Position numbers and translations under genes: made by a program. A stretch of DNA of 64,000 nucleotides from contig NC_021680.1 of NCBI RefSeq assembly GCF_000247815.1, positions 3,056,964 to 3,120,963 of the forward strand, in the 5' to 3' direction. Within the stretch, counting starts at the first letter, position 1. Every line of letters starts with the position of its first letter. Under the pieces are notes generated by a model, which was not told where the DNA came from, did not search any database, and saw only the letters and a program-made list of their open reading frames with translations. Origin of the DNA: Ficedula albicollis (taxonomy: Eukaryota > Chordata > Aves > Passeriformes > Muscicapidae). Below, one piece after another: positions 13,569 through 25,030 of this stretch.

Positions 13569-13574
13569 AATAAA
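13569..13574 (+). terminator. LTR polyadenylation signal
   Basis: AATAAA in the context TTTTAATAAATCCCTGC, conserved in LTR copies 2 (23384-23389) and 3 (41541-41546). It marks the end of the R region of the LTR. Confidence 0.75.
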
Positions 13575-15072
13575 TCCCTGCTTTATTCCTTTAACTCTGT
13601 CTAAACTCTGTTGCAGGTAGCATCTCAAGGCATCAGAAAATGGAGGTAGGGAGGGAGCCACAACAACACCAGCTGTCCCCAGGGCTCGGGCAGGCAGTAG
13701 GATGCTTGGCAAAGGTGCCAGTGTGCCCAGCAGAAGCCCTGGGGCAGCATCCTGAGCCTCAGGCTCTTGTGGTGTGGCTGCTGGGCCGCACAGAGGACTT
13801 TTTCAGCACACTTGTTGACTCCAGGCTGGGACTGTCTGCCACGTGGGTAATGGAAATCTTTCCTCACTGAGGGAAGCCATCCTTTGTCACTGCTGAAACC
13901 CTCGAGAGTGGCTCTGTTTTGGTGAGCCCTGCCAGACGTTTGCCGTGTTTTCCAGCCCTGGGGGCCCTGTGTGTGCTCAGCCCTGCTGTGGGACAGGAAA
14001 CCCACAGACACTCGGGAGAGTTGCCCCAGAATCCAGACAAAACCCCCAGAGGTGCCAGACCCCCAACAACCTGGCACAAAGCCCTGGGAACCTGGGATGA
14101 AAACATGGATAACAAGGCTTAGGGATGCTTGAGGATGCTGCCATCTTTCAGACACTCCACAGGCCGTCCTTTTTAATTTTTTTTAAATTTTCTGGGGCAA
14201 GCAGAGGGATTTCTCAGCATCAGAGCAGCACGAGACTCTCGAGAGCCGCATTTTGGAAAAAAAAAAAATGGGAACATTTTCATACTTTCCAAAACAAAAG
14301 ATGCTAAGGGGTTTGTTACTAAGGGAAAATTCCTCTGCTGGTTTTGCAAAGGCTGAGATTTCTGAGTTTCCTTAGCTTGTGTCTTCTTTAGGAGGGCTTT
14401 GGTCTGACACTGAGAGGAATGGCCTTTGAATTGAGTGGTGGCTTAAATGCAGTGTGTGGAATCCTTGCTGTAAAAAAAAAAGTCTGAAATAAATCTGAGA
14501 GAGGGGATTTTCAGAAGCTCTGGCTGCTCTTCCTAACACCAGGAGCAGAGTCAGACTGATGCAAGGTGCTTGTGGAAATTAGACCATAGGTGCTCTGGAT
14601 TTTTTGTGTTTTTGACCAGAAAGCTGGAGCTCTTGCTGAGATGTGATTACTTTTGTGATGTTTTGTTGTTACAAAAGAGTCACAGTCTTGTTCAAAGACC
14701 AGGACCTCCCTGTAGCTTGCTGCATCTCTAAAGAACATCCCATTGATCCAACTGGGCAATGCCCTACCCAAGTAAAGAGCAGCCCACAATCCATTTCCAT
14801 GAGTATTGTTTAATTATTGCATATTAGGGTGATTAATCATTTTGGTTTTTCAGCAAGATGGTTGCTGCATTTGCTGCAGAGTGCTGATTTCTATTTAAAA
14901 GAGACATTGCTGACAAATGCTTCCCAGCCCTTGTGTTAAGATGTTCTTCTTACCTCAGGGATGGAAGTTTGCTCTGCAAACAGGAAATATTTTTCACTGA
15001 TGGGATGGGGAAATGTTGCAGATCCTGATAGCGTGAACTAGAGAGGCTGAATTAGTGATGGGAGAAGTGAGA

Positions 15073-15311
15073 ATGGGTTGAAACTAAAAGAGTGAAGATT
15101 CATATTGGGTGTTGGGAGGAAGTTCTTCACCCCAAGGGTGGAGGGACACTGGCATGAGTTGCCCAGTGGCTGCCCCATCCTTGGAAGTGTTCAGGTTGGA
15201 CAAGGCTTGGGGCAACCTGGGATAGTGGAAGGTGTCCCTGCCTGTGTCAGGATGTTGGAATGGGATGACCTTTGAGGTCCCTTCCTGCCCAAACCACTCT
15301 GTGACACTGAT
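15073..15311 (+). mobile_element. CR1 LINE, 5'-truncated 3' end
   Basis: The sequence follows the CR1 3' end pattern in order: an AGTTCTTCACC box, GGCATGAGTTGCCCAGTGGCTGC, the block around 15172-15190 reading CCCATCCTTGGAAGTGTTCA, GGTTGGACAAGGCTTGGGGC, AACCTGG, GTGGAAGGTGTCCCTGCC, and finally TTTGAGGTCCCTTCC and CCAAACCACTCTGTGA. CR1 is the dominant LINE of birds and its copies are typically truncated at the 5' end to a few hundred bases, as here. The usual 8-bp ATTCTATG tail repeats are degraded to about one unit. No reverse transcriptase coding sequence remains. This is the strongest taxonomic marker in the window. Confidence 0.92.
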
Positions 15312-15478
15312 TTGATGAGAGTTCGGGGCACTAGTCATTGGTAGGACACGATTATTCAAACCTCTCAGATTTTTCTGTTTTTCAAGGTTACATTCCTTAC
15401 AGAAAAATTTCCAGCACAGTGAGACAACTGCACCCGAAAGCCTAACAAAACCTATAAATTCAATAAAAACATGCCACA

Positions 15479-15524
15479 CTTCTTGTCCTTTCCTCTCTTT
15501 TCCTTTCTTCCCTTCCTTTTCATG
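15479..15524. repeat. Polypyrimidine tract (T/C-rich)
   Basis: About 45 bases of almost pure C and T (cacttcttgtcctttcctc and on), a low-complexity tract with no clear unit. It lies 170 bases after the CR1 end. Confidence 0.75.
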
Positions 15525-18500
15525 GCTGCTCCCTCATTCAGTAGGTACAGAAAACTGCAGTGGGAAGAAAGCAAATACTGTTTGAGCAGATGGATTTAAG
15601 CTCTGGTACCCAAGGAGGAGCTCCAGCCCCAGATCCAAGCATCACCAGCATTCAGTTCCCTTTGTGGGCTTGAGCTCTTCTGCACAGCAAAGAAAACTCC
15701 ATTCACCTCTTTGGAGGTGGGGAAGCCCAAGTGTCAGGAGTCATTAGCAGTGGTGGGACAAGTGACACTTTTCTAGGTTTGTGCCTCTTCTGGGGCTCAC
15801 TCCTCATTCCACAGCAGCACTGAGAGTGCCAGAGGAAGCAGAAGCAGCAGGAACAGAGCTAATGGGCTCAGGATGGTGCCAGAATGCCACAGGTGAGTTT
15901 TCTTGCAAGCTGCCCCTGTCAGCCTGCCCCAACAGAGCCATATTTCATCTGCACACAAGGACCTGGGATTGTCCTGGGAGGCTGTGCAAGAAATGAGGCT
16001 CCATGGGTTGGTGAGAAGCTAACAACAAACACCACCTGCCTCCTGCCAAGAGAATGGAGAGCTGGGACAAGCACAGAACAGCAAAAGGATGTTTGTTAGT
16101 TCTTCACTGTGTCTCTTACCAAGCATAAGCAACCTCACCACCATCAAAAGAGATTGTGACCATGGGATGAACCCACCTCTGGGGACCCACTGGACATTCT
16201 TCATCACAAATTTTTTTTTAAAGACATGTTTTTTGGGGTTTTTTTTTTTTGGTGCAAAAGTACCTGTTTTGAATATTTTTTTCTGGAGTAAAGAAAAGCA
16301 AAGAAAACCCAGTCTTTCCCCAAAATGGAATGCAAGAAAGTTCTGTTCCCACAGCTTTTGAATGTTCTGAACTTTCTTTTTTATGTATTTGTTTATAATT
16401 TTTTTTTAATGTTTCAGGGAAACAGTGTCCAATTGAAACACATGCACTCATATATATCTGTTTATTCAGTTTGGTTGTGAGAAGTTTATTATTAAAATAT
16501 TACCCTGCCGCCAATATAAAATGTTCTTATCCACTCTGGAAGAGCAAGGGAATTCAAAATCATGGAAAAAGCTCATGAGATGCAGGACCAGAAAGAAGAG
16601 GAAGGTAGATGAAGAGTAGCAGAGAAAAAGACTTTAGGAAGGAAACAGAGGGCATTCAGTGAAGAACCACCTGGGATGAAAATGGAGAAAGCAAGATAAA
16701 GCTGCTTGCAGAATAGATTCCATGGTGTGGAGAAGGATGGGATGGCAAGGAGGACAGGGATGTGCTGGACTCTGAGGTGTTCCTCTGCTTGGATCTATCT
16801 TGAAGTTTTATGTGACCTACCACAAAAAGTAACGGCACTGAAGATTTTTGCAAAACCTGCATGCCACTGGCTTTGGCACAGGAGAGCATGGGCAAGACAC
16901 AGAGGCCTGGGGGTCTGGATTCCACGGGATCAGAGCTCAGGAAACCCAAGGAACACTGTTCCTGTGCACTGCAGGGAGCCTGGAGATCATCCAGAATAGG
17001 GGCAGGGTCCAACTTGTGACCTCTCCACAGCCACAGACAAAGGAGGAGGATGGAGAGGATGTGCTTTACCCCCTTCACCTCTCTGTCACTGGCAGGCAAA
17101 CCTGTCCCCAGTTCTGCAGAGCCAGCTGCAGCCACCCCCTTCCACAAAAAAACTGGTGTGGGGTTTCAGGCACTCACAGGGGCTTTGAAAGCCACCTCCT
17201 GGGTGTGCTCCAGTCTTCAGTAAACACTTCGAGGAGGAGCATACACCAATGCCCCAGCCTCCCAGGCAGCACGAGCCAAAGTGATAAAAATTGAAATAAA
17301 ACCCCCAAAACAAAGGCAGAAGAAAGAGGGAGGAAGTGCTGTGAGGCCCAAAGGGCTGAGGATGTGGGTACTGCTGGGCTTAATTGTCTTCCTCCCTGCT
17401 GTGCAAGGCAGAATGTTCCTGGGACAGCATCGCTGACTTTTGGATTCTTAGTGGTTGGGTTTTTTCATAATATTATTTTTTTCCCCCAAAGCCAAGAGGC
17501 CAGTGACATAAAGCAAGCAGGATTGTGGTTCTGAAGCTGGGAGAGTCGGGGATGGTCCCTGGCTGGAAAATGCAGATCTGGTTTTGAACTCCCCTCTTTC
17601 AGCTGAGTTGGGTCTGCTCTGTGCAGAGGGGCGAGTGGCCACCTGCAGAGCCAGGTTCAGGTTTGGATTCTGAAGCACATCCCCTTTGCCAAAAGTCCAG
17701 GGTCACCCCCAGAGGCTCGGGAGGGAAGAGCCAATTCCAGCCCTTCTCCCCCTAACAATTCATCTGGGCACCTAATGAGGAAAGCTGTCTTCTTTGTGCT
17801 GACAGTTAAATATGTGCTCAGGCTCCTTCCTCCATCAAAAGTTTACATTATATCAGGTTTGAATTATTTTTCTACCGTGGTTGCACCCTCATTTCACAAA
17901 CCTTTCAGCCTGTTCTGGTTTGGAACTTCTAAAGATCGTGAATTCTCACAACCTGCGACCTTATTTCCATTATCAGCCTTGAATCCACACCATTGATTTG
18001 TCTGCAGGGACTGGAAACATCCAGGAAGGACACGTAAAACAAAAGCTTTGAGCTCAAATAATCACAGCAAATCTGTGATTAATACTTGGTTTGAAAGCTG
18101 GAGTTCTCCCCAAACTCTTGGTCTGGCTGGAGCATCCATCAGATCCTTGGAAAGGAAGCACTTAGGATTTGATCAGCATCTCAAACCAAATCAGTGAGGT
18201 TGATTAAAAGTGAACCCTGAACTCTGAGAGCTTTTTCACATCCTGGGTTCCCCTCAAAAGAGCTCTGAGCTCCTCAGCCAGGAGAATGTGTCACAAGTCA
18301 TTTGTGCCTCCTCATCCTCATGGTACAGGCACAAATTTGAAGGGCATTTCAAGGAGATGGCACAAAGTAACCCCAGAGTGTGGGATTGGCTCAGGTTGGT
18401 GAAAGGGGAGGAAAAGGAGTACAGTTACTGGGTAGGAAACAGGGTCCATGAAGCACACAGGGATTTCAGACACTGGGAATTTTTGCAACATTTATTGGAA

Positions 18501-20393
18501 CAGACAGGTTAAGAGCGCTGAGGGATAAAGGATCCCAAATCAAACAGGCTAATTGGTCTCAAATGGAGTGACTAAGGAACTCCCTCCATTCCAAAATGGG
18601 TCAAATTGCATTTTAGAAAGAGATCTCTGAAATTCGAGTGGGAGGCCTGGATGGAAAAACGAATGGATGAACTCATAATTGACATGGATTCCATTATGGC
18701 TAATACCTGTGTCAGAGCTGCCACCGAATACAGCCTGCAAATCCAGTCTGGGGGAATTCCCTTCAGAGATGTGACCCAGGTGAAGCAGACTATTTGCCAT
18801 GAGCCTGTGAGGAACTGAGACTTTAATTGCAAACATATGGCTGGGTAACTTTCCAGCAAGTGAAAACTGGGGGGGATAGAGAGAGACCTGCTCTGAAACA
18901 GATGATCCAGGAAAGCTTTCACTATCTCCAGCCATGCTCTCATATCACTTTGTGCTGAACAGAAAACTACAAAGAAAGGAAAATTATTCTAAAACATAAC
19001 ATTGGCACAAAGAGCCCTGTGATTTTAGGAAGAATAAGGGTGAAATTAAGTTTCACGTGTAACTGTGACATGGTTTTTGTCTTTTAGAAGGCGGCAGTCT
19101 GATCTTTGGCTCGCTCCTGTACTGGAGAAGATGTAAGGTGGTTTGTGCCTGGAAGGACAAGAGCATCACCCACTAGTCTTGGGCTGCTTGAATTGCCTGT
19201 CCTGGTGTCCAGCAGGCAGGGTGAGTGTGCTGACACGAGGATGTGGGCACCATCTCCTGGAGCTGGTTGCTTCCAGGGAATCACCCTCCACATCCATCAC
19301 CAGGATCAGCAGGGTCTTTGAGCACAGGCAGCCCTGCAAGACCAAGAGCCTGAGTTTATGGGCAGCCCTGCAAAGGCTGCTGGATGTTGTTTCATGTTAT
19401 TTTTCATGGCAGTGACCCCAGCTTGCAGCAGCACCGTGTCAGAGCTGGGCTGTAGCTCAGGCAGCCAAACCCCAGGGCCAGGGGAGAGGCTGCAGAGTTT
19501 GCAGTGCACTCAGGGCCTGGACAATGCGGACTGTGGGGTTAATCCTGCCTGTTGATAGCTCTTCTGACTGTCCCAAAGGTTTTCTGTGCTTTGCAGAATA
19601 CCTTTCATGCTATAGGAAGCCCGTGTGTGTTTGTGCTTTCCTCTGAGACCTGCAAGCGTGTGGATAATGAGGATAATGAGGGGCAAAGAACTGTTGTCTG
19701 TACAGCAAAGGGGAACATGGGCTGGCACTGATCCCAAGAAGAGGAGGGAGTTTTCTTTTCTGGAAGTGTTTTTGTTTGTCAGGTGGCCTTGAGAGAACAC
19801 AAACTTAACAAGGCAGGAGCTGCCCCGTGGTGGCTGGATGGGAATGTGGCTGGGCCAGTGGAGTTTTGTTGAGGTTGTCCAGCACCTTCTGAGTCCTGGC
19901 TTGGGAGAAGCAGCTCCTTGGTGTTCCAGATGGCCAGTGCAAGGGGAATTTGGCAGGGCTGGAGGAGTTTGACTGCAGAGTGTTGGAGGTTCAAGTTCTG
20001 GACAAAATTGGGGAATGCCTGTACTTGCTGTGGGGAAGGGATTTCTCCTTCCTTGAGCAGGTAACCAGATAAGGATGATACCTCAAGTGTCAGCTGGGAG
20101 CTTGGCTTTTGGAAGAGAATCAAAGATGAGCTGGAACAAACACAGCAACCTGTGGGTGCTGGTTTTGTGTCTGTAACTGCACTTTTCCACATGACCTAAA
20201 CGTCAGGGAAAGATTGCAAGTAGCTAACAGGCTAGTTGTTGCTTTGTGATGATGATTAGCAGTTCACACAGACCAAAGCACCAGTTTTTAGTCAGGATCA
20301 TTTTTTTTTAAGGCAGTGTCTGGGACATCTGTGACTCCTGGTTATGCCGAGGAGTCCTGAGAATGAAACCAAGAAAAGTCAGGTCTGAAAAAA

Positions 20394-20787
20394 CCAAAGC
20401 ATTTCCCAGTAAATATTCCCTTAACCAGTGACCACAGGTCTGAAAAGGAAGATTTATACAAAATGGGAGGTTTCATAACAGCACTCCATAATAAAGTAAC
20501 AATGGTGATGTATGCACACATGTACACACACACTCATTCCAGATAAGATCAAATATCCCAACTGATGTATGCACACATGTACACACACACTCAATTCCAG
20601 ATAAGATCAAATATCCCCAAAGCATTTCCCAGTAAACATTCCCTTAACCAGTGACCACAGGTCTGAAAAGGAAGATTTATACAAAATGGGAGGTTTCATA
20701 ACAGCACTCCATAATAAAGTAACAATGGTGATGTATGCACACATGTACACACACACTCATTCCAGATAAGATCAAATATCCCAAAGC
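20394..20787. repeat. Nested tandem duplication, 223-bp outer and 57-bp inner unit
   Basis: The block starting CCAAAGCATTTCCCAGTAAA recurs at 20617, 223 bases later, with one or two substitutions. Inside the first copy, a unit starting TGATGTATGCACACATGTAC is itself duplicated at 20506 and 20563 (offset 57), while the second outer copy has it once. So either the inner duplication followed the outer one, or one inner unit was lost. CCAAAGC occurs at each boundary as short homology. Confidence 0.92.
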
Positions 20788-21137
20788 ACCCCAAAGCTGA
20801 TATACTTCTATTTATTTTTTAACCTTATGACTAAGAAATACATTTTTTCTTGGACTGGCTATTCCAGATAGAAGTGCTGTAGATGATTCTCTCAGCTGCT
20901 GCTGCTGGGGGTGAGCTCTTTATTCTTCCTGTATCAATGGATGTACCCCAGCTCTTTCCTGCCTGTAACCCCTCTTGCATATCCCAGTCCTCTGCCCCTC
21001 GAGTCCTGCTCTCTTTGCTTTACACATCCCTTTCCAGGACCCTGGAATGCACCTCCACTTAGACGTTCTGCTGCCAGTGATTTGGCAGGTACCATAGAGG
21101 CAGAAGTTGGAGCAGAGCCCCTGAGGCAACAGTGGGA

Positions 21138-21248
21138 TCTGTTGGAAGGGAGGAAATGCAGAAAGGAGAGAGAAAAGGGCAAAAAGATAGAAGTGGAATG
21201 GAGGAGAAGTGAAAAAGGGAAGGTGAGGAGAAAGAAGTGAGAGAAAAA
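21138..21248 (+). repeat. Purine-rich tract (A/G)
   Basis: Roughly 110 bases are almost entirely A and G on the + strand with scattered single pyrimidines. It is low complexity and could form triplex DNA in principle. The complementary pyrimidine strand produces the phenylalanine/serine/leucine-rich open frames seen there, which are not genes. Confidence 0.8.
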
Positions 21249-21677
21249 ACAAGTATCCAAAAGAATGAAAAATTACTCCTCTGGGCCATGTTATATGCTG
21301 CATCATTTACAGTAAATTGAAATATTGTTAATCTATAAAGGCTGTATTGTTCTCTTTTTCTTTTGGCCAGCTACTGCTGACGTAAGCAGAAACTCTTCTG
21401 GGCTAAAGCACTCGAGAGCCTGGTGCCAGACTGGAGCTGGAAGAGGGATTTGGCCTCTGCTGTGACAACTTTGAGGACTCCAGGAATGGGAACCCAGGGA
21501 TGGGAGGCTGTTGAGCAAACTTCAGGAGCTTTCAGTCAGTGCTCCTTCTACAAAAGCTAATAAAAATGCATCTTTAAATCTCGTCCAGGAAGATGTCAGA
21601 GCTCTCCTACAGAGCTAATAAGCCTAACACAGAGACCAGCTTAGTCACGACAGGATAAAGCATTGTCCTGCTAGGAG

Positions 21678-21708
21678 TTCATATATCCTGCAATATAGGA
21701 TATATGAA
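21678..21708. repeat. Perfect inverted repeat (AT-rich hairpin)
   Basis: Arms TTCATATATCC and GGATATATGAA are perfectly complementary (11 bp) around a 9-base loop TGCAATATA. The left arm plus TGCAA recurs at about 21753-21770, and further GGATATAT copies lie between, giving a small cluster of ATATCC palindromic units over about 95 bases. Confidence 0.9.
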
Positions 21709-21821
21709 TATTGGATATATATCATGGGATATATGAGTATGAATATTGCTGCAGGTTCATATATCCTGCAAATCTCACTCCATGAGCTGTATAAATGCAT
21801 CTGGGTGTATATATATCTGTA

Positions 21822-21834
21822 TGTGTGTGTGTGT
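21822..21834. repeat. Short TG microsatellite
   Basis: Six TG units inside a TAT/TGT-rich stretch; ordinary slippage repeat. Confidence 0.8.
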
Positions 21835-23192
21835 AAGCTTATGCAGGTATCTGTTTTCTCCCAATAATTCAGTAACTCTGCCTGCAGCTTTGCAGACTGC
21901 AGGATCCTGGCCAGCTGGAGCAGGGGAGGCTGCCAAGTCCATCAGGTTGATGGAGCCAGCAGGCTGCTCCACCTGACTGTCTGGAAGCATTCTTTTGCTC
22001 TCTTGGGAGCTTCCCAGCACATCTCCATTTCCTCTGGAAGAAGGTTTGCCCATGGCTGCCAGCATCTGTGGCAGGTCTTCTTTCCATGGCTGGTGTGGCT
22101 GCAAAACCCAGAGAGCCATGGCCCTTCTCAGCGCTGTTTTAGCCATCTCCCAGCTGCACAAGTCCTGAAAATTTCCAAAATGTAGCTCATGAAGCAAATG
22201 AAAAGACACAGGCTCTTTGCTGGTGCATAGCTGCTTCATAGGGATAGAGAGGATCTCATTAAGAATTCTGTATATGCCACAACCTGGTGAAAACAGTAAT
22301 AAATCATGGTTTTCTTTTGTTTTAAATGAGAACTTCCTTGTCAGCAACTGAGAAGATCCTGAAGAGTTCCAAGGTGCGTGAGGAGGTAACAAGGGGACAG
22401 CTAAAATTTATATTGTTGCTAACTTTCTATGCTAATGTCAAAAATGATCCTACTGAGAAAGTAAATGCTTTTGCTCATGAGTCTGGTATTCAGGTGCCCT
22501 GCAGGAGCAGTGCAGAGACACAGAGAAGATTTTTCAGCACTTGATCTCAGCATGTGGCTCTCGTCTGGGGCTGTGTTCTGTCTGCTCCTTGCCTGGGACA
22601 GTGTCAGAGCTAGTGGGGGTTTCAAAACTGATCTGTAGGGGGGAGAGCAGGAATAATCCTGTTTTCCTCACTGCCCAGACTAAAGAAATTGCTCCAACCT
22701 TCTGGGTCCTCCTTCCCAGGAGAGCTTCTTCTCAAGACTTGGAAGCAGAGGCTTGCACAGCACTTTCACAGAGCCTGCAGTCCTGGCCTGCCCTTTCACT
22801 GCCCGCTGATGGTGTGGCCTCTTCCTGTGTTTCAGGATTGTTTTACACCTGGAAGAGCCATCCAAATTCAGGCACAGTAGTCAGGTGGAGCCCTGAAATG
22901 AGAGAGGGGAACAGAAAGCACCAGCAACTAGCCCAGGATGTCCAGTGGATCCAGAAGCAGGATGCCTTAAATTTTAGCTTTTGTATTTCCCAGATTCTGC
23001 TTCTGTGCTGCATTGGGGTGTGACTCTGAACTCCATATAAAGTGTCAGCAACTTCTTTTCACAGTTCAGTCACACAAAACAATCCTTTTCCAGCCCAAGG
23101 ATGCTGCTGAAGCTTCAGCCCCAAAAAGTGCAAACAGCAGCGAATTGAGGAGAGAATCTGGGAGGATGGGACTGCAGAACCTGGAGCTGGAA

Positions 23193-23212
23193 CCCCCCCC
23201 CCCCCCCCCCCC
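23193..23212 (+). repeat. Poly-C run, 20 nt, inside LTR copy 2
   Basis: A pure C run replaces 33 bases of normal LTR sequence (by comparison with copy 1) and is followed by a 71-bp tandem duplication of the adjoining LTR. See the finding on poly-C runs. Probable gap-filling or mis-assembly, not proven. Confidence 0.95.
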
Positions 23213-23354
23213 AACTTATAAAAGTGTGAAAACTCGTGACTCTGAGCCCATCTTGGGTTTAGCCCTGGCTAGGCTCTTGTAGAAACTTATAAAAGTGTGA
23301 AAACTCGTGACTCTGAGCCCATCTTGGGTGTAGCCCTGGCTAGGCTCTTGTAGT
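23213..23354 (+). repeat. Tandem duplication, 71-bp unit, of the LTR TATA segment
   Basis: The unit AACTTATAAAAGTGTGAAAA... is present twice in direct succession. The copies differ at a T versus G in GGGTTTAG/GGGTGTAG, which argues for two real haplotypes or a genuine duplication as the source, since a copy made by error would be identical. Confidence 0.93.
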
Positions 23355-23447
23355 GCCCAAGGTGAATCCTTTGAAGGGCATTTAATAAATCCCTGCTTTA
23401 TTCCTTTAACTCTGTCTAAACTCTGTGCTAGAAATCCATCAAGGCAA

Positions 23448-24766
23448 GGAATTCCATGGGATCACTCTTTGTTCAGCTCACTGGAGCTTGTCACACAGAA
23501 AACAGACACCCAGCCCCTTCCCTTCCTCTCCTCCTTAGCACAGAGACTCCCAGGCCGTGGCAAAGAACCCTGACAACCTTCTTTATGCCTTTTGGAGCAC
23601 TTACACTTGCATTGTTCAACTTTGAATAGAGAGTTTTTAAAAATAGTTGCTTCTCCAGACCAATTACAGACTTTTATAACCTTGCCAGCCAAGGGTGGGA
23701 AGTGCTATTTTGGCAAAAAAGGTGCCAATTTTTCTTGTTTTCTCACTGTTGGTTTGGGGTTTGTTTTGTTTTTTTGGTTTTTTTTAATATAGCAAGAATT
23801 CAGGTAAAGAACTGCATGTATAAAGGAGGTGAGGATTAGTGAAGAAGCAAATAGGAATTTTTTTTTTTTTTGCTTATGTGGAAGGGGTGAAAAAATAAGA
23901 CTTGTGGACACATAGAAGGTCTCCAGTGTAATGAATAATAATTTCAAAAGTATTGTCTGAGATCTGAACAGTATTTATATGCAAATACTGTCTCAGAAGG
24001 GAGTGGGAAAAGACCAACAGTTTTCCTAACATTGGCTGGAAAACAAAATTTGCAGTTTTGGAAGACTTGCCATTTCCATAGGAACCAGATGAGATGAAGT
24101 AGAAAGACTTAACAGAGGTGATTAAAAAGTATTTTATACTGAAAACAAACTTTCTGGCTGAATGACACAAATTACTTTTAAGGGAGCAAATGGCTTTCTA
24201 GCAAGTTAAAATAAATTTCTACACTTTAGTAACTGGTTTAGAGAGCCTAAAGCACAACCTTGGGCACATGTTTTGAGGTGCTGCAAATCTACTTTATGCT
24301 ACCAGAATTTGGGGGGTCCTTTTATAATTTAAATACATGCAAAAACCCCCTACATGCTTCATAAATCAAGGAAGGACTTTGCATTGCTCTGAGCAGAGGT
24401 TGGAGGTGAGTGATGTGGGCAGAACACTTCATCCCACACTGTTTGGTGTTTGGGAATTTTAACAAGAGAGATAATTATGGGTGATATCCTGCCTAATTTA
24501 GGGTTTTGTAGGAAAACAAAAAGAACCAGTGTTAGGACCATTAACTAACCCAGGAACTAGTTACAGGTGTCTGAGAGGATGAGGAAAAAAAAAAAAAAAA
24601 AGAGAGAGAGAGATCTGCCTACTTTTGTGTTTTGTTTTGGTTATTTTAGCAGTAATAATTTTGTGGTTTCTGTAGTCACCTTCCCAAAGAAGGGAGCCAT
24701 CACAAACAAACAAGCTACTTCCTCTATTTGCCATGCTATTTCTGTTTTGGTTTATTAGTGAGCTTC
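23448..24766. other. Non-coding DNA
   Basis: No gene or recognised repeat. It includes short T-rich tracts at 23765-23790 and 23861-23872, and A-rich and (GA)n sequence at 24583-24612. Nothing else can be supported. Confidence 0.55.
24583..24612. repeat. A-run followed by GA microsatellite
   Basis: About 18 A then six GA units; low-complexity sequence. Confidence 0.85.
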
Positions 24767-24918
<152 letters not shown>

Positions 24919-25030
24919 TCCAGCTTGATATGTTATGAAATATTTTCATCAAACTCTGCCCTTAATTGAACTCATATTAATCCCAGCAAGATTAGTGCAG
25001 ATCTGTGTTCTTAGGGGGTTCTGGATGAGG

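Larger units (their letters stand above)
13208..13635 (+). mobile_element. Solo LTR of an endogenous retrovirus (copy 1, intact)
   Basis: This 428-bp element begins TGATGCCTT and ends AAGGCATCA, a perfect 9-bp terminal inverted repeat with the TG...CA ends expected of an LTR. Within it are a TATA box (TATAAAA, 13473-13479) preceded by CCAGAACT, and a polyadenylation signal (AATAAA, 13569-13574) about 90 bases downstream, which is the normal U3-R-U5 order on the + strand. A possible 4-bp target duplication (GAAA at 13204-13207 and 13636-13639) is seen. No gag, pol or env sequence adjoins it, so it is solo. Two more copies lie at about 22960 and 40935. Family name is not assigned; TSD length hints at, but does not prove, a gamma-like class. 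Confidence 0.85.
13636..22959. other. Non-coding DNA between LTR copies 1 and 2
   Basis: No gene is recognised. Apart from a CR1 tail, a pyrimidine tract, a nested duplication, a purine tract and an AT-rich hairpin listed separately, this is unique sequence. Open frames such as 176 codons (minus, 13625-14155) and 205 codons (minus, 21775-22392) lack recognisable motifs, overlap competing frames and have no supporting gene structure. There is no retroviral internal sequence, so LTR copies 1 and 2 are not the two ends of one provirus. Confidence 0.6.
22960..23447 (+). mobile_element. Solo LTR, same family as copy 1 (copy 2, rearranged)
   Basis: It aligns throughout with copy 1: GATGCCTTAAATTTTAGC at the start, then the shared AACTCCATATAAAGTGTCAG and CCCAAGGATGCTGC, then the TATA region, AATAAA (23384-23389) and a CATCAAGGCA end. 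Two oddities break it. A run of 20 C (23193-23212) stands where copy 1 has 33 bases (tggacagatagccac and on). Directly after it the TATA-containing segment is tandemly duplicated (71-bp units 23213-23283 and 23284-23354, differing by about one base). The element is solo, with no internal retroviral sequence adjoining. Confidence 0.85.
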
